A stretch of DNA of 64,000 nucleotides. Origin: Cladochytrium replicatum (Eukaryota; Chytridiomycota; Chytridiomycetes; Cladochytriales; Cladochytriaceae). The notes under the pieces are model-generated. The model searched no databases. It saw only the letters and a list, made by a program, of their open reading frames with translations, and was not told where the DNA came from. The position numbers were made by a program, and so were the translations under genes. The stretch is from the NCBI GenBank assembly GCA_025526935.1, contig JAHLKD010000032.1, positions 248,001 through 312,000 of the forward strand, given 5' to 3'. This document shows positions 1 through 10,679 of the stretch, one piece after another (the first letter of the stretch is position 1; the number at the start of each line of letters is the position of its first letter).

Positions 1-54
1 CTTCGTCTTTTTGCCTCTGGCAGGAATGACTTACGTATTGGTGTTCCACTTTAG

Positions 55-1126
55 GCGCTTGTAAAGCAAATGAGAATCTCTGCATCGCTAGCATATAGTG
101 AATTCGATATTGTGGCGAACTTCAACATGGATTCGCCGTTCTACTATTCCGTAAGTTTGGTTCACTTGAATCGCATTTTGCTCTGCCAACTCGAATATTT
201 GTCCATTCTTTCAGGCGGGATCAACTCCTATCAACAGTTCGCTCGTAGATTTTGAATGGGTTGCCCTTCACGAGCTCACACACGGTCTCGGCTTGGATAG
301 CATGATCGCAAGATACGACAGCTACCCCTTCCTCCTTCCCACCTTGACGCTTTCCACCATAAACAACGTATCTTCAGTCACAGGGTATATCCCTCTTTCC
401 ATCTTTGACCGTGACATCGAGATTGCCAACCCCACCAGTTTTACAACCCGTTACTGGCGCGAGCTCGGGGCAACGGTAGCAACCTACCTCCCCGCAGGCG
501 TCGGCGGAACAGCAGGGACAAGTCCATCTCTCACTTCTTTCCTTGCAACTTTCAACGCGTCAGCAGGAGCGGCACGGACTGCCGCCGGTGACCTTATGCG
601 AGGCGCAACGTTTTCGTCACGAGCGTTGCTATACAACCCCCCGATCGACAATGATGCGAACCTGCAGCCCGGGTCGCTGTTCCTCCAGACCTACGCTGGG
701 GAGTACAGAGACGGGTCGTCCATCGCGCACGTCGACCAGAGTTACCAGGACTCGGTCAACTTCATCATGACACCAACGATCGGGCCCGGACGCGGAGCGT
801 TGCTGAGCAACTACATTGCACAGCGGAACGCGTCGGCATCGTATCCGTCCAACTGCATATTTGGCGGTTACGGGACGGGCATTCTTGGGATGCTGCAGAA
901 TATGGGGTATGCGACGCCATTCCAGCCTCTACAGCGAGGATTGCAGATCAAAGGGGCAACCGCGCCAACGCCATTGCCGCGCAAGGCGTCTCAAACTCCA
1001 ACGCCAAAGTCCACATCGGCGGCAACAGGCTCATCAAGTGGGAGCACACACACTCTCGTGGGAGACCAAATTATCCATGCTCTGATCGCAACCTTCCTTG
1101 CATCGATCGCTTTGCTTCTTGTTTAG
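55..1126 (+). CDS. GPI-type secreted zinc metalloprotease-like protein (5' partial)
   Basis: Two exons are visible, 55-150 and 215-1126, joined by a 64-nt GT-AG intron. An acceptor-like ctttag at 49-54 suggests that more exons lie before the window, so the true start is not seen. The second exon carries HELTHGLGLD, an HExxHxxGxxD zinc-protease signature with Asp as third ligand; the Glu would be the catalytic base. The C-terminus is Ser/Thr-rich and ends in a hydrophobic tail without charged residues, the usual look of a GPI-anchor signal, so the protein is probably cell-surface or wall-bound. The family is inferred from the motif only; no substrate can be given. Confidence 0.7.
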
Positions 1127-2414
1127 TTTCAGCACAGAAGCATGATTTGCAATTGAACGTTATCCCTTTCGCCTTTGCCTTTGCGTATCGCAAGATCGCT
1201 CGCGCTCCTATAATGTCTTCTCTCCCTCATGGAGGATTTTTGCATGGTGCAATTTCCACTCTTCTTTGAGTAGTTCTTTTTGGGTGGTCAGCAAGCTTCT
1301 TTTCAGCTCCACTTCGAATATATTGTCCCGATATATCTTTTCTGCTTAAACTAGGATCACTGCGGTATATCTTTTTTAACCGATACAGTATGGAGCAAAG
1401 TGCTAGTTTCAAATTAACTTTCGCTGCTGGGATTGCACACACATAATCAGAACCCGCAAAACCATGTCTGATTACGAGGCAGGGGGGTGCAGATCTGTAT
1501 CTCGACGGCCATGTCGATTTCTTTCGCTGAGGGTAGATTGAGTCGGGGCCACAGGGATTCGGGCACCAGTTTGGTAAGCGCTCATTTGTTCCTAAAGCGA
1601 ACTACATTGTGGATGCCTTTCAGAGTTTGACGCATCTGGATCACATCATCTTGTTTCATCCTGCGAACGATAAAGGGGATGTAATGGGGGTCCTCAGCAG
1701 TTCCGCGCATTCGGGTGAACAGCGTGGCCGCATTGTTCCATTCTGGTTCCTCCCTGGACCATTGTTCTGCCAGCTTGGAATCTCTTGCAAATACTTGGCC
1801 CAATCGAGAGTCCCAGAGAACTGGGGGATCTCCTATTCGAAGGCGCCACTCGGAGATGCCGGGTGAGGTGGTGGCAATACAGATGTCCAGACGGTTTTCT
1901 AGGATCGAATTAATGGTGCATGGTTGGTGGGTTGGTGGAGGCTGGTTTTCGCATTGAACTTCCGAGGCAGCTTAGACAATGCGGACGTGATTCTGTTGTA
2001 GTAACTTGCAAGAATACTGTCTTCGACTGCGAGCTTGTCTCCTTGCACCCACCTCGCTAGCTAACTCAAGATCCTTTTGGCCAGTGGTTGATCGTGAATC
2101 CAAGAATGATCTCGGTGAGGGTTTTCGACCACCCGCAGGTTTGCTGTGCACAGAGAGGCAACATCCTGGACGTTTAAAAGATGTGCATATCAGTGTTTCA
2201 CCAGGCAACTTTAGGTTTTGGCTTACGTGCTTGCGGATATGTGTATGCATATTGGACAAACAGCTCTAGTCTTTTCCAAGGTCCCCACCTAACTGTTGAA
2301 ACGTTAAGATATACTCTTTTTTCTTTCGTGTGTGACGCGATCGCTTGACGGCATTCACTTTTTTTGGGACTTCTTTTTACAGTAGACTTTCCAGACTCCC
2401 TACACCAGGCAGCA
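1127..2414. other. Intergenic stretch with minus-strand coding-like debris
   Basis: No intact gene is seen. On the minus strand about 1582-2150 reads like protein in pieces. One piece ends at a stop at 1582 and is open back to a stop at 1972-1974; it includes LRIGDPPVLWDS and IPFIVRRMKQDD. A second piece in another frame (including DSILASYYNRITSALSKLPR) runs through about 1950-2090 and is interrupted by a TAG. This looks like a broken gene or transposon remnant, but I do not recognise the family. The rest holds nothing I can name. Confidence 0.3.
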
Positions 2415-2867
2415 ATGGACATGAGCCTTCTCCGCGCACCGCACCACCCTCCTGCCACAAAGCTACCCCGACCCCCAACAGCAGCCCTCCCTGCCTTGCA
2501 AATACCCCACCGTCGGCGTCTGCTCGTCATCGTCCTTCCCATCCTGGTCCTCCTTCTTTCCATCAGCTGGGCCATCACTATCACCATGGACCTGTCTTCA
2601 ATCCAATCAGCGTCGTTCGGGTTCCCGACGTCACTCTTTTCTCCGCCCGTGGCGACACCTGGAGCCTCGCATGTGGAAGCGATGAAACCGCCGGCATTCA
2701 TTGAGCAGACCGAGGCTTACTTTGGAAAGAAGATCGTGATGCCGGAGATGGGCGAGAGGGAGACGATTCGGATGTGGTTCGGGAGCTTGGTCATGGTTTG
2801 GGGGGTCGTTTGCATCAGTGCTATCGCTGGGATGGTTCGAATTTTGTGTACGGGGGAAGAAGAATAA
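2415..2867 (+). CDS. Small two-helix membrane protein, unknown function
   Basis: Single exon of 150 aa. The ATG at 2415 is chosen because it is the first ATG in the frame and follows a pyrimidine-rich leader. After a Pro-rich, basic N-terminus there is a strong membrane segment at about residues 33-52 (LLVIVLPILVLLL), preceded by RRR, then a loop of about 60 residues and a second segment at about 116-138. The tail is short and acidic (TGEEE). The basic residues before helix 1 suggest a cytosolic N-terminus. I do not recognise the family. Long frames on the opposite strand here are antisense shadows. Confidence 0.55.
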   Translation: MDMSLLRAPHHPPATKLPRPPTAALPALQIPHRRRLLVIVLPILVLLLSISWAITITMDLSSIQSASFGFPTSLFSPPVATPGASHVEAMKPPAFIEQTEAYFGKKIVMPEMGERETIRMWFGSLVMVWGVVCISAIAGMVRILCTGEEE

Positions 2868-3738
2868 TGGGGAGGCTGATATTAGCTCGACTTGTATCGA
2901 TTTGGAAATTGAACAATATTGGACTTTCTCTTGTGCCTTTGAACACTCTTATTTTTGTATTTCAATTGGACTTTTCCACATTCTTTTTCTGTGACGTTAC
3001 AATTATACCTTCTTCCTTAGAATAGTTTGTTTTCTGAATTGTAATTGTAGTGTCACCATTTTTGTCGTACTTCTCGCTCCCTTTCGAGTGATTCATCCTT
3101 GTTGTTTCCAAGGATCCGCTGACGTTTGGCTTTCGATTTTCGTTTCGTGGTGGATTGTTGTTTGTTAGTCTTTGCAGATACCTTCCATATTCTCCTGTCG
3201 TTTGACTCCAGATACCGATTAACGAAAGTGACAATCGGTCAGGATATGGTTACTCGTTAGTTTCTTTCGCACACATACAGCTTTTGCATTTGTGGAACAT
3301 GGAAGAGAGCCGTTTACCTGAAGTTGACTGCCATATTTATCAGCCCCCAAACAGTTAGCTCTTTCCCTTTTCTTTTCTCTCAGTTTATTTCGTATGTTCG
3401 GACAATTGAGCGGATATTTCACTTCTTTTATTTCATTCTTGAATGGTCTCTCATTCACGAACTAACTGACACTCATACAAAAGCATGCTCTCTTTTGACT
3501 CCTAAAATGATAGGCCGCGGAAACCTGTCCGTCTTCCCACGTGTCGTTCCGGCCAATGAAAAGCGCAACTTTTCCCATACGATGATCCCCCTTGCCGATC
3601 GCATTACAATTGAACTTCAACTTCGCTTCTCCGAGTTAACTGTATATTCTCCAGCCTTTCTTAAACTGCCTCGAAAAGCTGCCTGGACGCCCGATCAATA
3701 TTTTGCTCCTTTCCACTCGTCAGGTTGCAACCACTCCC
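2868..3738. other. Intergenic, AT-rich
   Basis: Gap between the small membrane protein and the alpha/beta hydrolase. It is T-rich and would hold the 3' flank of the first gene and the promo­ter of the second. I see no convincing gene, RNA or repeat in it. Confidence 0.4.
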
Positions 3739-5690
3739 ATGGGCAGCCTCCAACAAATCGCAAAAGCCCGTCTCGGAAACCCAACTTCGTTCCGAACCGG
3801 TCTCGCCAAGCTCGAACAGATATCCGTACAGAATCGGGCGAATGCGACATTATATCGGCGAAACTTGGCTTCGCAAGTTGCCCGGCAAAAAGTTCGAGTT
3901 GGTTCTTCGAGGGGAGAGCCGATCGATTTATACCACGAACTGCATGGCTCCGGAAAGCACAAGCTCCTTTTCATCACGGTAAATGACTAATGATAATTTC
4001 TGGCATGGACGCTTACTTTGGCCATTTTGCAGGGCTGGGCTGGTAGTTGCGACAATTGGAAGTACCAGACGGAGTATTTCGGATCGCTCACGGATTTTCA
4101 GGTGTGCATTTATGAGAATCGGGGATCCGGGCACACGACTGCACCAACATGGAAATATCGGTGAGTATTCTCTTTCGAATCAACGCGCCTTATAGTTAAT
4201 AGACTAAACGGTTATCACGTAGAATGTCCGATATGGCACAAGATGCACACGATCTGCTGCAGCACTTGGGCTGGGACAAATGCCACGTCGTTGGTGTATC
4301 GATGGGTGGGATGATTGCGCAGGAGCTCGCGGAACGGTTTCCGAAGCGAGTAGAGAGCTTGGTGCTTGCATCGACACATTCTGGATTTGGCGGACCACCA
4401 GTGAGTCGTCACAGAATATGTTGGCAGTGTAATTTCTCATCTTCAAACACTAGCTGAATGAAGCGGGATGGCTTCTGAAGACGTTCGGACGAATTGCTCT
4501 AGGAATAGACGATTTGGGCCACAAGGTTCCATTGATGTTGTACAGCAAGGTTAGAGCATTTTGTTCCGAAATTCTTGAAGTGTCGATCTGACGCAACTTC
4601 ACTTTCCAAGAACTGGCTTAACGCTCCATCGGCGAAAGAAGGCAATGCTGTGACAAATTATCAGGAGATTCTGATGGTAATCTGTGAAGCAAAAATCATT
4701 CTTCGTAGCTCATACATTTCTCATTTATGCCAGTTTCACGAAGGAAGGAAAATAGATCGCCCACCACAAAGCATTCGTGCCGCAGCTGCACAATTTTGGG
4801 GTATCATTCGACATTACGTATCCACTAGTCGTCTTCGTAACCTCGGACAATTCTTGTCATCAAGCTCCATTCCAGCGCTGGTGATTCACGGAACGGAGGA
4901 CGTGGTATGTATACAATTTCGCCGAATTATTACTTTGTGTATCAATCGTTTATTGGTTCCTCAGCTCGTGCATCTTCGCAATGCCTTTGATCTCGCACAG
5001 AACCTCTCAGCCCGCCTCGTGATTTTTGAAGGACGCGGACACTCCATGAACCACGAGGACGTGAACACGTTCAACGAGCTCCTTCTGAAGCACTTCCAGT
5101 CTGCGATCCAGCGTGCCCAGAACAGAGCGTCTGAAGCTCATGCGGCGATGCGAAGTCGATTGGGGATGCTCGACGTATCAGCAACGGAAACCGTGAAAGA
5201 TAATCATGTCAGAAGAGACATTGGACGATCAGTTTCGTTGATCGAGTCCCCGCGCGTACGCTCCGTTTCAGTGATCCAGGCACGGCCGATCGACAACGTC
5301 ACCCCGGAAAACTGGATCCACCAAGTGCCTCTCTACGCCTTTGAGCAGGTTGCACGTGCCATCATCGACTCCCAACACGAATCCCGTTCAAACAAACCGT
5401 CTAACTCAACTGCGCTGGTGCCGATGTCGCACATCAACCCGGCGACATTGTTCTCGCCATCGTCCTTCGCGATGCTGCTCCATGCTGCTGAAAGGATGTC
5501 GGAGGACGAAAGGGACGCGTTTTGGAGACGATTGAAAGCGGCGAGGGAGGAGGCGGAAAAGATGAAGCAGGCGACAAGGAGGGCGATGGCGGCGGGGATG
5601 TTGGGGATGATGGTGACGACGCTAATGGCTGGGATCGGTGGGGATGCGTCCATGGATGTTGGGTGCGATGAGGAAGGCATGTTCAGATGA
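3739..5690 (+). CDS. Alpha/beta hydrolase
   Basis: Seven exons: 3739-3978, 4033-4160, 4223-4400, 4454-4549, 4611-4676, 4734-4904, 4965-5690. All introns are 53-62 nt with GT-AG ends, and phases are consistent throughout, giving 534 aa. The nucleophile elbow GVSMGG supplies the catalytic Ser, HGTEDV the likely acid Asp, and GRGHSMNHED the His, all in canonical order. An HGSG-like turn and GWAG before the elbow fit the oxyanion region. About 190 residues follow the catalytic His. This tail is rich in Ala, Glu and Arg and ends in a Met/Ala/Gly-rich hydrophobic stretch near 495-515, which may contact membranes. The substrate is unknown; this superfamily includes esterases, lipases and epoxide hydrolases. 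Confidence 0.88.
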
Positions 5691-6081
5691 CGGGATTACC
5701 TTTTGGTTAACATAGTTTCCTCTTAATTATTTAATAACGACGACAGTGCTTAGTGCTTATGAAAATAACAATGTGAGCTCACCAATCGCAGTGCGCATTC
5801 TTAGAAGGTTGAAATGGTCAGGATTGAAGTAGCTATGGAGCAAATCTGATATGGAGAGGGCCGGATAATGTAATTTACGGAGGCTTTGTCTGGTACCTTA
5901 TCATGCTCACTGAAAGTGTGGTGGAGAATATTGTTACACAGACTGTCATTCACTGCTTTCATATTACTACCATCAGAATATTGGAATGAGGTTCAACAGT
6001 TGCTTTGCAAAAAGCAGTTTGTGGTCTTGCTAGTGGCAATACTGTGGGAGAAGTTTTGCAAGTGTGAAAAGTTTTCTACTT
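5691..6081. other. Convergent 3' intergenic
   Basis: Gap between the hydrolase (plus) and the reductase (minus), which end toward each other. I see no gene, terminator structure or repeat in it. Confidence 0.4.
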
Positions 6082-6997
6082 CTACCACAAGAAAGGAAAC
6101 ACAGCTCTTCGATGGGCAGGGTAGCGGTCCCCGAAGCTTTTGATGTACCATTCGTGCGCCTGGATGCCTCTAGGCACTAAATTGCCAAACGTAAAGATGG
6201 CAAACGCGACTGAAGCTGGTGTTCTAGCAGCAAGCGCGTACCCCGTCCACTCGACCACCTCCCCAAAGTAGTGCGGTGCTTCAAGTTGCAGGTCAGAATC
6301 GTTTCTTCACTTTCAATTTCATAGTCTAGCTACCTGCAACGTAGTCCCAAAGGAAGCCACGAGGGAGAAAGTACGTCCGATCTCCCACCATTGTCGTTTC
6401 AAATGCGTCATCGCTCTTCTTCCCCTTCGCCGCATTGTACTTTCTTCGCATGGCAAACATGGTATGATCGCTGATGACGTTGATCGCCATCCCAATCACA
6501 AACACGGCAACGCCAGCCCAGAAAGTCCAATCCCTGACCTCATCTCCCGAAAATTCCCCAACAAATGAGGCGGTGCGTCCATTGATGTAACCATTCATGA
6601 TATTGAAGCACCCGGCGAGCCCAACGATCGTGATGTTGGTCGGTGCGAGGGATGGCGCACTGAGAGGATATATGTACGCGCGATGGATGTAATGCGCGAG
6701 ATAGAGTGCTGCGAGGGTATAGCGAGTGGGGAGAGACTCTGGAGAAGTGACTGCTGAAGATGAAGGGAGGAGGTACGACAGAAGGAAGACGAAAAAGGGC
6801 ACGTTCTCGAATGTCATCCAGCCAAATCGACCGGATATTTTGAAACCCCAGCCAGCACGCTCGAACTTGCCCATTGGAGGGACAATGCCCAAGTAGATTG
6901 CAAAGTAGACTGCGATCGCGAGAATTATCTCGACGTACGAGATGAAAGGGACGAGCTGGTACTCGTCGTTCCATGAGGTCGGGAGCAGATGTGACAT
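6082..6997 (-). CDS. Steroid 5-alpha-reductase family membrane enzyme
   Basis: Two exons on the minus strand, 6997-6334 and 6278-6082, with a 55-nt intron; the product is 286 aa. The start at 6997 is the first ATG, and the family-like N-terminus begins there. Family features are HYIHRAYIYP in the middle, NDxx-like polar loops between helices, and HYFGEVVEWTGYA across the splice junction, followed by a C-terminal RYPAHRRAVFPFLW. These are hallmarks of the 3-oxo-5-alpha-steroid 4-dehydrogenase C-terminal domain, which binds NADPH and reduces steroid or enoyl double bonds in the ER. Hydrophobicity suggests 6-7 membrane helices. The length matches SRD5A1/2-type enzymes (about 250-300 aa). The exact substrate (sterol, polyprenol or fatty enoyl) cannot be read. 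Confidence 0.88.
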
Positions 6998-7144
6998 TGG
7001 AAACTCTTGAGGAAAAATCGTCCGATCTTGATTTCCCCGGCCACGTGCCCACGCGTTGGAAAATTGGACATGAAAATTTGATAACTGGAGAACGAGCCAA
7101 CAAAACACAAAAACTGAAAGACCGTTATGGTTTCGAAGCGTTGC

Positions 7145-7237
7145 CCTGTTGCCATTGCGGTGCCTTTAACATCAACAATCTATTAAGCTGTCCTGTTGCC
7201 ATTGCCGGGCCTCAACATCAACAATCTATTAAGCTGT
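7145..7237. repeat. 46/47-bp imperfect tandem duplication at the TSR1 3' end
   Basis: Copies at 7145-7191 and 7192-7237 share cctgttgccattgc at their start and an AT-rich half ending in aagctgt. They differ by a few bases and one indel. The copy nearer TSR1 includes the last two sense codons and stop codon of TSR1 (stop at 7229-7231), so the duplication copied the extreme 3' end of that gene into its own downstream region. Confidence 0.85.
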
Positions 7238-10200
7238 GAAAATTACATCGGAGTTCTTCTCCTTTGTGGGGTGCACCCGTTGCAACTCTTCAAGTGATAA
7301 GATTTGGGAGTTCCACTTAGGAAAAACTCTCTTGTACAAATACATACAGACTAAAGCGAACCATCAGCGATGCAAACCAATTTCCTTTCATGAAAACAAA
7401 CCTGTATCCTCCTGCCGAATCTGTCCATCAAAAATGCACTTCATGTATCCATGCGTTCCAACCGATTCCCGAATATGTCCAATCCGTCCGAGCTTCGTGA
7501 CCAACTGAACCGGCTTGAAATAAAGCACATCTTTCGGATTGAAAAACATGAATCGGATCACCGCCGAGCGTTTGTTGATCTTGAATGGGTGACCGGTCAG
7601 AATCAGCCTCTTGGCGATGATTCGCTTCACATCCATGTTGAGAACGGATCCAGTCGCCACAAGCTTTGTTTCTTTGTCCGGATTTGTTGAAAACAAAATG
7701 ACAGGGCCTTGCCCGAACTGGATTGGAGCATAGACTGTTGCAACCGTTGGCTTCCCGATGTGGAAGAAACGCTCGAATTTGTAAATCCCGTTCGGCGGAG
7801 GAGGTGTATGCGAAGAATAAATTGGTTTCACGATGTATCGACGGAAACCGCATTGAAGGATTAAGGGATCTTTGGACCGGATAGGCTGATTTTCGATGTA
7901 ACTATCGTCAGATATCTCTTCGTTAGACGAGGAAGGAGCGACTGGAGTTGGCCGGGTGACAAGGAGATTTAGCAACGAAAATTTGTGCTCATGATAGAGA
8001 AGGCCAAAGATTGGGAATGGCCTCAAGCTGTCATAGGTGCCTAAATCGTGAAAGATCAGCCGCCACGAAAATGCAAGGTTGAAAAATCCCATACCGCAAA
8101 TTGACGCCGGAACATTGGCAATGTTGACTGTTACCCGTGTTCCAGGTGCAACACCTTCTTCTTGACATCGTAGCAAAACACTCTTGTAAGTCTGTTTCAC
8201 ATTAGCGAATTGAAAAATCTTCGCATAATCCTTCGGCAAGTTCTCGTAAGCATCCCAAGGCGATGAACGGAAAGACTTCAGCCCACGGTAGCTGTCGTTG
8301 CGAAATTAGATCTTTGCATATCACAATTTGAGACACGGTTAAATCCATACCGCTGAAATCGCACTTGTGCTGGGATATCCCGTGGGGTGTCGATCTCATC
8401 AGGAAACTCAAGATCGTCTTGAAGCTCGCGTTGCTTCTTCAATTCCTCGTAACTAAGATAGCCTTGAGATACTAAGAAACGCAAACAAAAGCATTCCAAG
8501 TACCTAGTCAATTCCTCATTCGCATCCACAGTATTATCGAAATCGCCGTCTTTTTCCTCAAGAGCCAGCTCCTCATACTCTTCATCGTCGCTTGTAGCGT
8601 CTGATAACGCCCCATTATGTTGCGTCATGCCGCCTTGAGGCTCGTCAACCGACATGCTGTTGTTGTCCTCCTCCTCGTCATCTTCCTCATCGGATTCTAT
8701 GATCCAAGCTGCTTGGTAGCTGGATGTTCCTTTCGGAACCCGGTGTATCTTTCGTTCCATTTTTGCACGTTGAGCTGGACATGTGCGTTAAATAAAAACA
8801 CGATTATCGGAAACAATAGTGAAATACAAACCATCGCCCTCATTTAACTCCTCCTCAGTCGGCCAAGTTTGCTCAGCATCCATTTCGTCGACAGGATTCT
8901 CACTTTGAAGTGTTTCCTGCGTACGTCGTTTCGCATATTAAATTTGACTTGATTCTACATAAGGACACTAACCTGAAGATCTGGAACGGGCAACTCCAAC
9001 TCCTCTGGTAATACATCCATAGCGCGATGATTATCTGCCGTCGGGGCAGACCAGATCTGATTTACAAAGTTTAGAGAAAGGACGTGTGATACCGATCAAA
9101 GTTACCGAGCTGATTTGGAAATCTCCATAGAATGGAATATGTACCAACTGATTTGCTGAAAGGGATCCGCCACGAACATATCCAGTCACTTTGAGCGTAA
9201 CTGTACTCTGTAGCGAACGGATTAGAAAACGATTATAATTGTGCGGCAAAATATCCATACCAGATCTGCTGCTTCATGTTCTACATGGTCTGCAAGAATG
9301 TAAGAATATTCATCTCGCCATATTACGGGTTTCGGCCTCTGTGCCGTAATTTGTCGCAAAAGATTGACACATTCCTGTTTGTCTTGTATTCAGGCTACCT
9401 TGGCCTCAAACAAAATCATCCAAGCGTACCTGATTTAATCCAGCCGAATACAGCTTCTGATCACCAGGGAAATGAAGCGATACAAAGCTAAGCAGCGATT
9501 TCCTGATACCGTATTGCCTCTTGGCATCATGTCTTTCTAAATGCTGCGAGGAACGTATTGGCAAAGGCAGAATGTATGAACTTCTGTAGGGAGAATACCT
9601 GGACCATGTGATATACAGACGGAAGCCCTTGCGCTTTGATAGAGGTGAGAACAAGGTCCCCAAACTTATCAACCTCGACTTCGGCAGACATCAAGAAAAC
9701 GACATAGTCGGCAACCTTTACAGCATCAAGAACCGACAGAAGCGATCGCTCGGGTGCAACAAACTGAATGGATTGCTTAAACTCGTTCTTCAGGCTAGTA
9801 CGAGAAGATAAGAAAAAAATAACAAAGCATGACAGGTAAAGAATGCATACTTTAAGACAGGGGCACCAGCGAACGATTGTCCAACGCATCCAAAAAGTGC
9901 AGAAATCGCAGAGGCTACATCAATGTCTGGGCACAGAGGGATCATAGCCTATTTCTGGTGTTATGTTCTAAGTCACAACGGGTCCAGCAGAACATACGAC
10001 AATCTTCGGTGCATTATGGAACAGCCGATTTGCTTCCACAAGCTCTTGCTTCCGCTTCTGCTGCACCATTTTCGCACGATTCTTCCTGCTCGCTTTTGTA
10101 ACCTTTGCAGCATTCTTAATGCTCAGATTTTGCGACTCAACTTTCCCTGCACAAGTAATCCGCCACATTAGAAAGATTAAAGAAGTTCATTAATTGAGCT

Positions 10201-10299
10201 TGTACCTTTGAATTTATCTCGAATGCTTCCTTTAGTCGCATGACGTGACTTGAATGGTTTGTTTTGCTGCTTCAACGTTGAGCGGTGCTGGTGCTCCAT
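7229..10299 (-). CDS. TSR1: Ribosome maturation factor TSR1
   Basis: Twelve minus-strand exons: 10299-10206, 10146-9998, 9948-9851, 9794-9599, 9543-9430, 9374-9261, 9207-9106, 9056-8973, 8916-8832, 8774-8351, 8291-7402, 7350-7229; 823 aa. Tsr1 is a GTPase-like factor that occupies pre-40S particles in nucleus and cytoplasm and blocks premature translation initiation. The order of blocks fits the family: basic N-terminus, domain 1 with PLCPDID, the KVTGYVRG barrel block, an acidic linker, then FPDEIDTP, GHPFKINKRSAV, FFNPKDVL and the C-terminal LYKRVFPKW. No P-loop is seen, as expected for this GTPase-like but GTPase-dead family. Within exon 10, 8453-8503 is 51 nt in frame with GT-AG ends; removing it would give 806 aa. 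Long and many-exon compared with its neighbours. Confidence 0.95.
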
Positions 10300-10679
10300 G
10301 TTGAAAGAGAAACTGACAGGAAGCGCAATTTGCCCTTTTGTGGCTAATTGGCATTTCCTATGGCGCATGATCCCAACGATATTCCCCAACACAAAGATAC
10401 ACCAATGTGCTCTATTTAATCCTATACGCTAATGGCTAATGTTTTCATTGGATCTATTTTTACAATGCCGAAATAACAAGCTCAAATGAATAAAAAAATA
10501 CCAGCGTCACCTCTTATTATGACCAAGTAATCTACAGAAAGATGGCGCTATTCTCAAGAAAAAAATACTTAACGAGCCGGTAGCAGGGATATTTTATGCA
10601 GAAAGAAAACCAAACAGAACTAAACAAATTGGGCAAACGAGCAACCCCAAAGCAACCAATTCAGCCGGGAAGAGCGAGC
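10300..10679. other. TSR1 upstream region
   Basis: This gap lies 5' of TSR1 and 3' of the zinc-finger gene, both on the minus strand. It should hold the TSR1 promoter. No clear TATA box, gene or repeat was recognised. Confidence 0.35.

Noticed and set aside
2198-2701. Minus-strand 167-aa frame with Arg runs
   Set aside because: Antisense to the two-helix membrane protein, which has clear helices and a good start.
3324-3986. Plus-strand 220-aa frame overlapping the hydrolase start
   Set aside because: It conflicts with the hydrolase first exon in another frame and shows no domain or splice support.
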